A stretch of DNA of 64,000 nt, from positions 1 to 64,000 of the forward strand of contig JAPPED010000034.1 of the NCBI GenBank assembly GCA_028824295.1, written 5' to 3'. Both the position numbers and the translations under genes were made by a program. Each line of letters begins with the position of its first letter. Positions within the stretch are counted from its first letter, which is position 1. Below, piece after piece: positions 61,493 through 64,000 of this stretch. This DNA is from Rhodospirillales bacterium (GTDB lineage Bacteria > Pseudomonadota > Alphaproteobacteria > TMED109). The notes below the pieces were generated by a model that worked only from the letters and a program-made list of their open reading frames with translations, made no database searches and was not told the DNA's origin.

Positions 61493-63820
61493 TCACCGTT
61501 GATCAGTTGCGGTCCTGCGCGGACGCACGAGCCAGGCACCCAGGGCCGGCAGCAGGACGACCGCCCCGATCATGTTGACCAGGAACATGAACGTCAGCAC
61601 CGTGCCCACGTCGGCTTGGAACTTCAGCGGCGCGACGATCCACGTAGCGACCCCAACGGCCAGGGTGAGGGCGGTGAGCACGACCCCCGCTCCGGTGGTG
61701 GCCAGCGTCCGCTCGTAGGCCGTGGCGAAGTCGAGGCCCTCCGCGAGCAGGGTGCGGAGCCGCCCGTAGATGTAGATGCCGTAGTCCACCCCGATTCCTG
61801 CCCCAAGCGCCACGACCGGCAGGGTGGAAACCTTGAGGCCGATCTCAAGCAGCCCCATGAGGGCGTAGGCAAGCAGGGAGACCACCGCGAGCGGCGCAAT
61901 GATGCACACGGTCGCCGCCGCCGACCGGAAGGAGAGCAGGCACAGCACGATGACCGCGGCGTACACGTAGGCGAGGATCGGGAACTGCGACGCTGCCACC
62001 TCTTCGTTGGTCGCCGCCATCACCCCGACGTTGCCGGAAGCGAGTCGGAACGCGATGCGGTCGTCCGGATTCGCGGCGTCGAACGCCTTCACTGCGTCGA
62101 CCACACGCTCAATGGTCTCGGCCTTGTGGTCGGTCGTGTAGACTGACACTGGCATGACGCTGCAGTCGAGGTTCAACAGCCCGCTGCTCGTGGGCACCGG
62201 GGAGACGGACTGAACGATCATGTAGCGATTGCGGGGAACGGTCCGCCATTTGAGGCTGCCCTCGTTCCACATCGCGTTAATGCTGCTCATGGTGCCGGCC
62301 AGCCCGCGCACCGACTGGACGCCATCCACGTTGCGGACGTGCCATTCGAAAGCGTCGAGGGTGCGCATCACGTCGTAGTCGATGCAGCCCTCCGCCACCG
62401 TCTCCACGATCACCGTCAGGACATCGACGCCGATATCGAAGCGCTCCGTGATCACGGCGGAGTCGAGGTTGTAGACGGACTCCGCCCGCAGCTCCGGCAC
62501 GCCCTGGTGCTCGTCGCCGATCCGAACCTCGGGGGCCACGTACGCTCCGGCGGCCAGGAGCATCAGGGCCACACCGATCACAGCGGCGGCGGGGCCCCGG
62601 TGCGCGAGACGCGCCATCCGCGACCAGACCGGCTGCAGCAGGTCGTCGCGCTCGCGGGTCGCGCGGCGCTGCGCATCGCTCGCCTCGAAGTACGAGAGCA
62701 GCACCGGCAGTAGCGCTAGGTTGGTGAGGATGATCGCCGCGACCCCGAGGCTCGCGGTGATGGCGATCTCCTTCATGACCTGGACCTCGATGAACGAGAT
62801 GGTGATGAATCCCACCGAATCGGAGGCCAGCGCGACCGCGCCCGGCAGCAGGAGACGGCGGACGCTCGCCCGCGCGGCCGAGAGACCATCGGCGCCGCCC
62901 GCTTCCTCCGCGCGCATCGAGCTCACCATCTGGACCCCGTGGCTCACGCCGATCGCGAACACGAGGAACGGCACGAGGATGGACATCGGATCGACGCCGA
63001 AACCCAGCGCCGTGACGCCGCCGAGCTGCCAGACCACCGCGACGAGGGAACAGGCGAGCGGCGGTATGGTCAGCCGGAGCGACCGGGTGTAGACATAGAC
63101 GAACAGCGCGGTGATCAGGACCGCGATCCCGAAGAACGCTACGACCCGGGTCGCCCCGGCTGCGATGTCCCCCACCACCTTGGCGAACCCGATGACGTGT
63201 AGGTCGACGTGCACCTCCACGTCCGCGCTCACCGACTGGCGGATGCGCTCGAGCTCGCCCGCGACCTCGATGTAGTCGAGCCGCTCGCCGGTGTTGGGGT
63301 GGAACTCCTGCAGCTTGGCGGCCACGATCGCGCCGGTGAAGTCGTTGGCCACTAGGCGTCCGACGAGGCCGGCCTTGATGATGTTCTCCCGCACCCGGGC
63401 GAAGCCCGCCTCGGTGGGCTCGAAGTCCACCGGCAGCACGTTCCCAGCCGCGACGCCGTCTTCCACCACCTCGATGAACCGCACGTTCGGCGTGAGGATC
63501 GAGAACACCTGGGTACGATCGACGCCCGGCAGGAAGAACGTTGCATCGGTCACCTGCCGAAGCGCCGCGAAGAATCCGGGCGTGAACATGTCGCCCTCGC
63601 GCGCCATCACCGCGATCAGGACGCGGTCGGCGCCGCCGAACTCGTCGCGGTACTCGAGGAAGGTCTGCATGTACTCGTGCTCGACGGGCACCAGCTTGGT
63701 GAAGCCGGCATCGACGCGGAGCCCCGTCGCGGACCATCCCATCGCGATGGTGACGAGCGCGAACGCGGCGAGCACGAGCGGGCGGCGGGCGAACAGGAGC
63801 CGTTCGATGCGCTCCGTCAC
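61493..63820 (-). CDS. RND/MMPL-superfamily transporter
   Basis: 775-residue membrane exporter. Two halves, each with an initial helix (LVLAAFALVTIAMGWSA near 15-31; AAVIGVALMLLAAGAYVA near 405), a large periplasmic loop and a five-helix bundle (VVAFFGIAVLITALFVYVYT; FPILAYVYAAVIVLCLLSF). Conserved charged residue patterns GIGVDYGIYIYGR and GVSHGVQM sit in the bundles, as in MMPL/RND proteins. Lipid or hopanoid export is typical of the group; the substrate here is unknown. 108 bp after a YCF48-like gene, with which such exporters are commonly paired. Confidence 0.88.
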   Translation of the reverse strand: MTERIERLLFARRPLVLAAFALVTIAMGWSATGLRVDAGFTKLVPVEHEYMQTFLEYRDEFGGADRVLIAVMAREGDMFTPGFFAALRQVTDATFFLPGVDRTQVFSILTPNVRFIEVVEDGVAAGNVLPVDFEPTEAGFARVRENIIKAGLVGRLVANDFTGAIVAAKLQEFHPNTGERLDYIEVAGELERIRQSVSADVEVHVDLHVIGFAKVVGDIAAGATRVVAFFGIAVLITALFVYVYTRSLRLTIPPLACSLVAVVWQLGGVTALGFGVDPMSILVPFLVFAIGVSHGVQMVSSMRAEEAGGADGLSAARASVRRLLLPGAVALASDSVGFITISFIEVQVMKEIAITASLGVAAIILTNLALLPVLLSYFEASDAQRRATRERDDLLQPVWSRMARLAHRGPAAAVIGVALMLLAAGAYVAPEVRIGDEHQGVPELRAESVYNLDSAVITERFDIGVDVLTVIVETVAEGCIDYDVMRTLDAFEWHVRNVDGVQSVRGLAGTMSSINAMWNEGSLKWRTVPRNRYMIVQSVSPVPTSSGLLNLDCSVMPVSVYTTDHKAETIERVVDAVKAFDAANPDDRIAFRLASGNVGVMAATNEEVAASQFPILAYVYAAVIVLCLLSFRSAAATVCIIAPLAVVSLLAYALMGLLEIGLKVSTLPVVALGAGIGVDYGIYIYGRLRTLLAEGLDFATAYERTLATTGAGVVLTALTLAVGVATWIVAPLKFQADVGTVLTFMFLVNMIGAVVLLPALGAWLVRPRRTATDQR

Positions 63821-63928
63821 GGGACTGGCCTGCTGACGGCGCCCGTCGTCATCCCGGCGAGCGCGCGGCTCGGCCGGCGATGCCTTCGCTCATGCGGCGA
63901 GCGGACGAACACGGCCTCCATCGGGGCG

Positions 63929-64000
63929 CTAGTCGGCGTCCAGCCAGCGCTGGACGCCGAATTCTCCGACCAGCAGCACGCCGCCGTCGGAAAGCGGCAG
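63929..64000 (-). CDS. 3' end of a probable YCF48/BNR-repeat protein (partial)
   Basis: Twenty-three codons and a TAG stop, continuing beyond the right edge. The peptide LPLSDGGVLLVGEFGVQRWL resembles the last blade of YCF48-like beta-propeller proteins that lie beside RND/MMPL transporters. The fragment is too short for certainty. A 7-bp hairpin (GTCCAGC/GCTGGAC) lies in its end. Confidence 0.5.
   Translation of the reverse strand: MPLSDGGVLLVGEFGVQRWLDAD

Noticed and set aside
62277-63737. 486-codon alternative frame inside the RND gene
   Set aside because: Extremely Arg/Gly/Ala-rich out-of-frame reading of a gene with obvious membrane helices.

Overview
The window is a high-GC bacterial chromosome segment, almost certainly from an alphaproteobacterium. 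The evidence is gene order and family subtype: prs-rplY-pth-ychF; lptF-lptG-lptD-surA-rsmA converging on gmk; mltG-fabF-acpP-fabG-fabD beside rpsF-rpsR-(DUF2232)-rplI; and serC-serA-hisZ-purA with the long (Methanosarcina-type) SerC. MutL carries the endonuclease motif expected where MutH is absent. I see no rRNA, tRNA, CRISPR array, insertion sequence or phage gene. The bulk is core housekeeping, with accessory genes placed between the core blocks.

Layout. 1-9.8 kb: 3' end of folD, pgi-mutL (minus, overlapping), an ArsC-like gene, a tightly overlapping trio ptrB-dapE-Baeyer-Villiger-type monooxygenase, and a SRAP (YedK/HMCES) protein. 9.8-13.2 kb: prs-rplY-pth-ychF operon (minus). 13.2-16.4 kb: gene-poor accessory stretch with a stand-alone acyl carrier protein, an alpha/beta hydrolase and a secreted cytochrome c. 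16.4-23.1 kb: a CO-dehydrogenase-like (molybdenum hydroxylase) maturation cluster: coxS, coxM, coxD, coxE, two XdhC-type genes and a MoeA-MocA fusion on the minus strand, with coxG converging on it. The catalytic large subunit coxL is missing from the window. 23.4-26.1 kb: an aromatic-L-amino-acid decarboxylase-like PLP enzyme and an orphan PotF-like periplasmic binding protein.

26.1-33.0 kb: LPS transport and outer-membrane assembly (lptF, lptG, lptD, surA) plus rsmA, with gmk opposed. 33.2-35.4 kb: M32 carboxypeptidase and a short TPR protein resembling the N-terminal part of a Slam protein; they sit where yicC usually lies. 35.5-40.0 kb: fatty-acid synthesis block with mltG. 40.4-43.9 kb: a SprT-like zinc metallopeptidase, then S6, S18, a DUF2232 membrane protein and L9. 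43.9-51.4 kb: cyclopropane synthase, serC-serA, hisZ-purA, and an SDR oxidoreductase. 51.7-54.1 kb: a porin and a Tat/lipoprotein vanadium-haloperoxidase-like enzyme. 55.2-61.1 kb: complete oppA-B-C-D-F-type peptide transporter. 61.5-64.0 kb: RND/MMPL transporter and the 3' end of a probable YCF48/BNR-repeat protein.

Points most worth a second look: the cox cluster without coxL; two genes (coxG and the PotF-like gene) whose best start is ATC behind a good Shine-Dalgarno sequence; the isolated ACP/hydrolase pair; a 29-residue Cys-rich upstream reading frame with a 14-bp palindrome before serC; and the SprT-like protein with extra domains. I found no obvious wholly new defence or mobile system.
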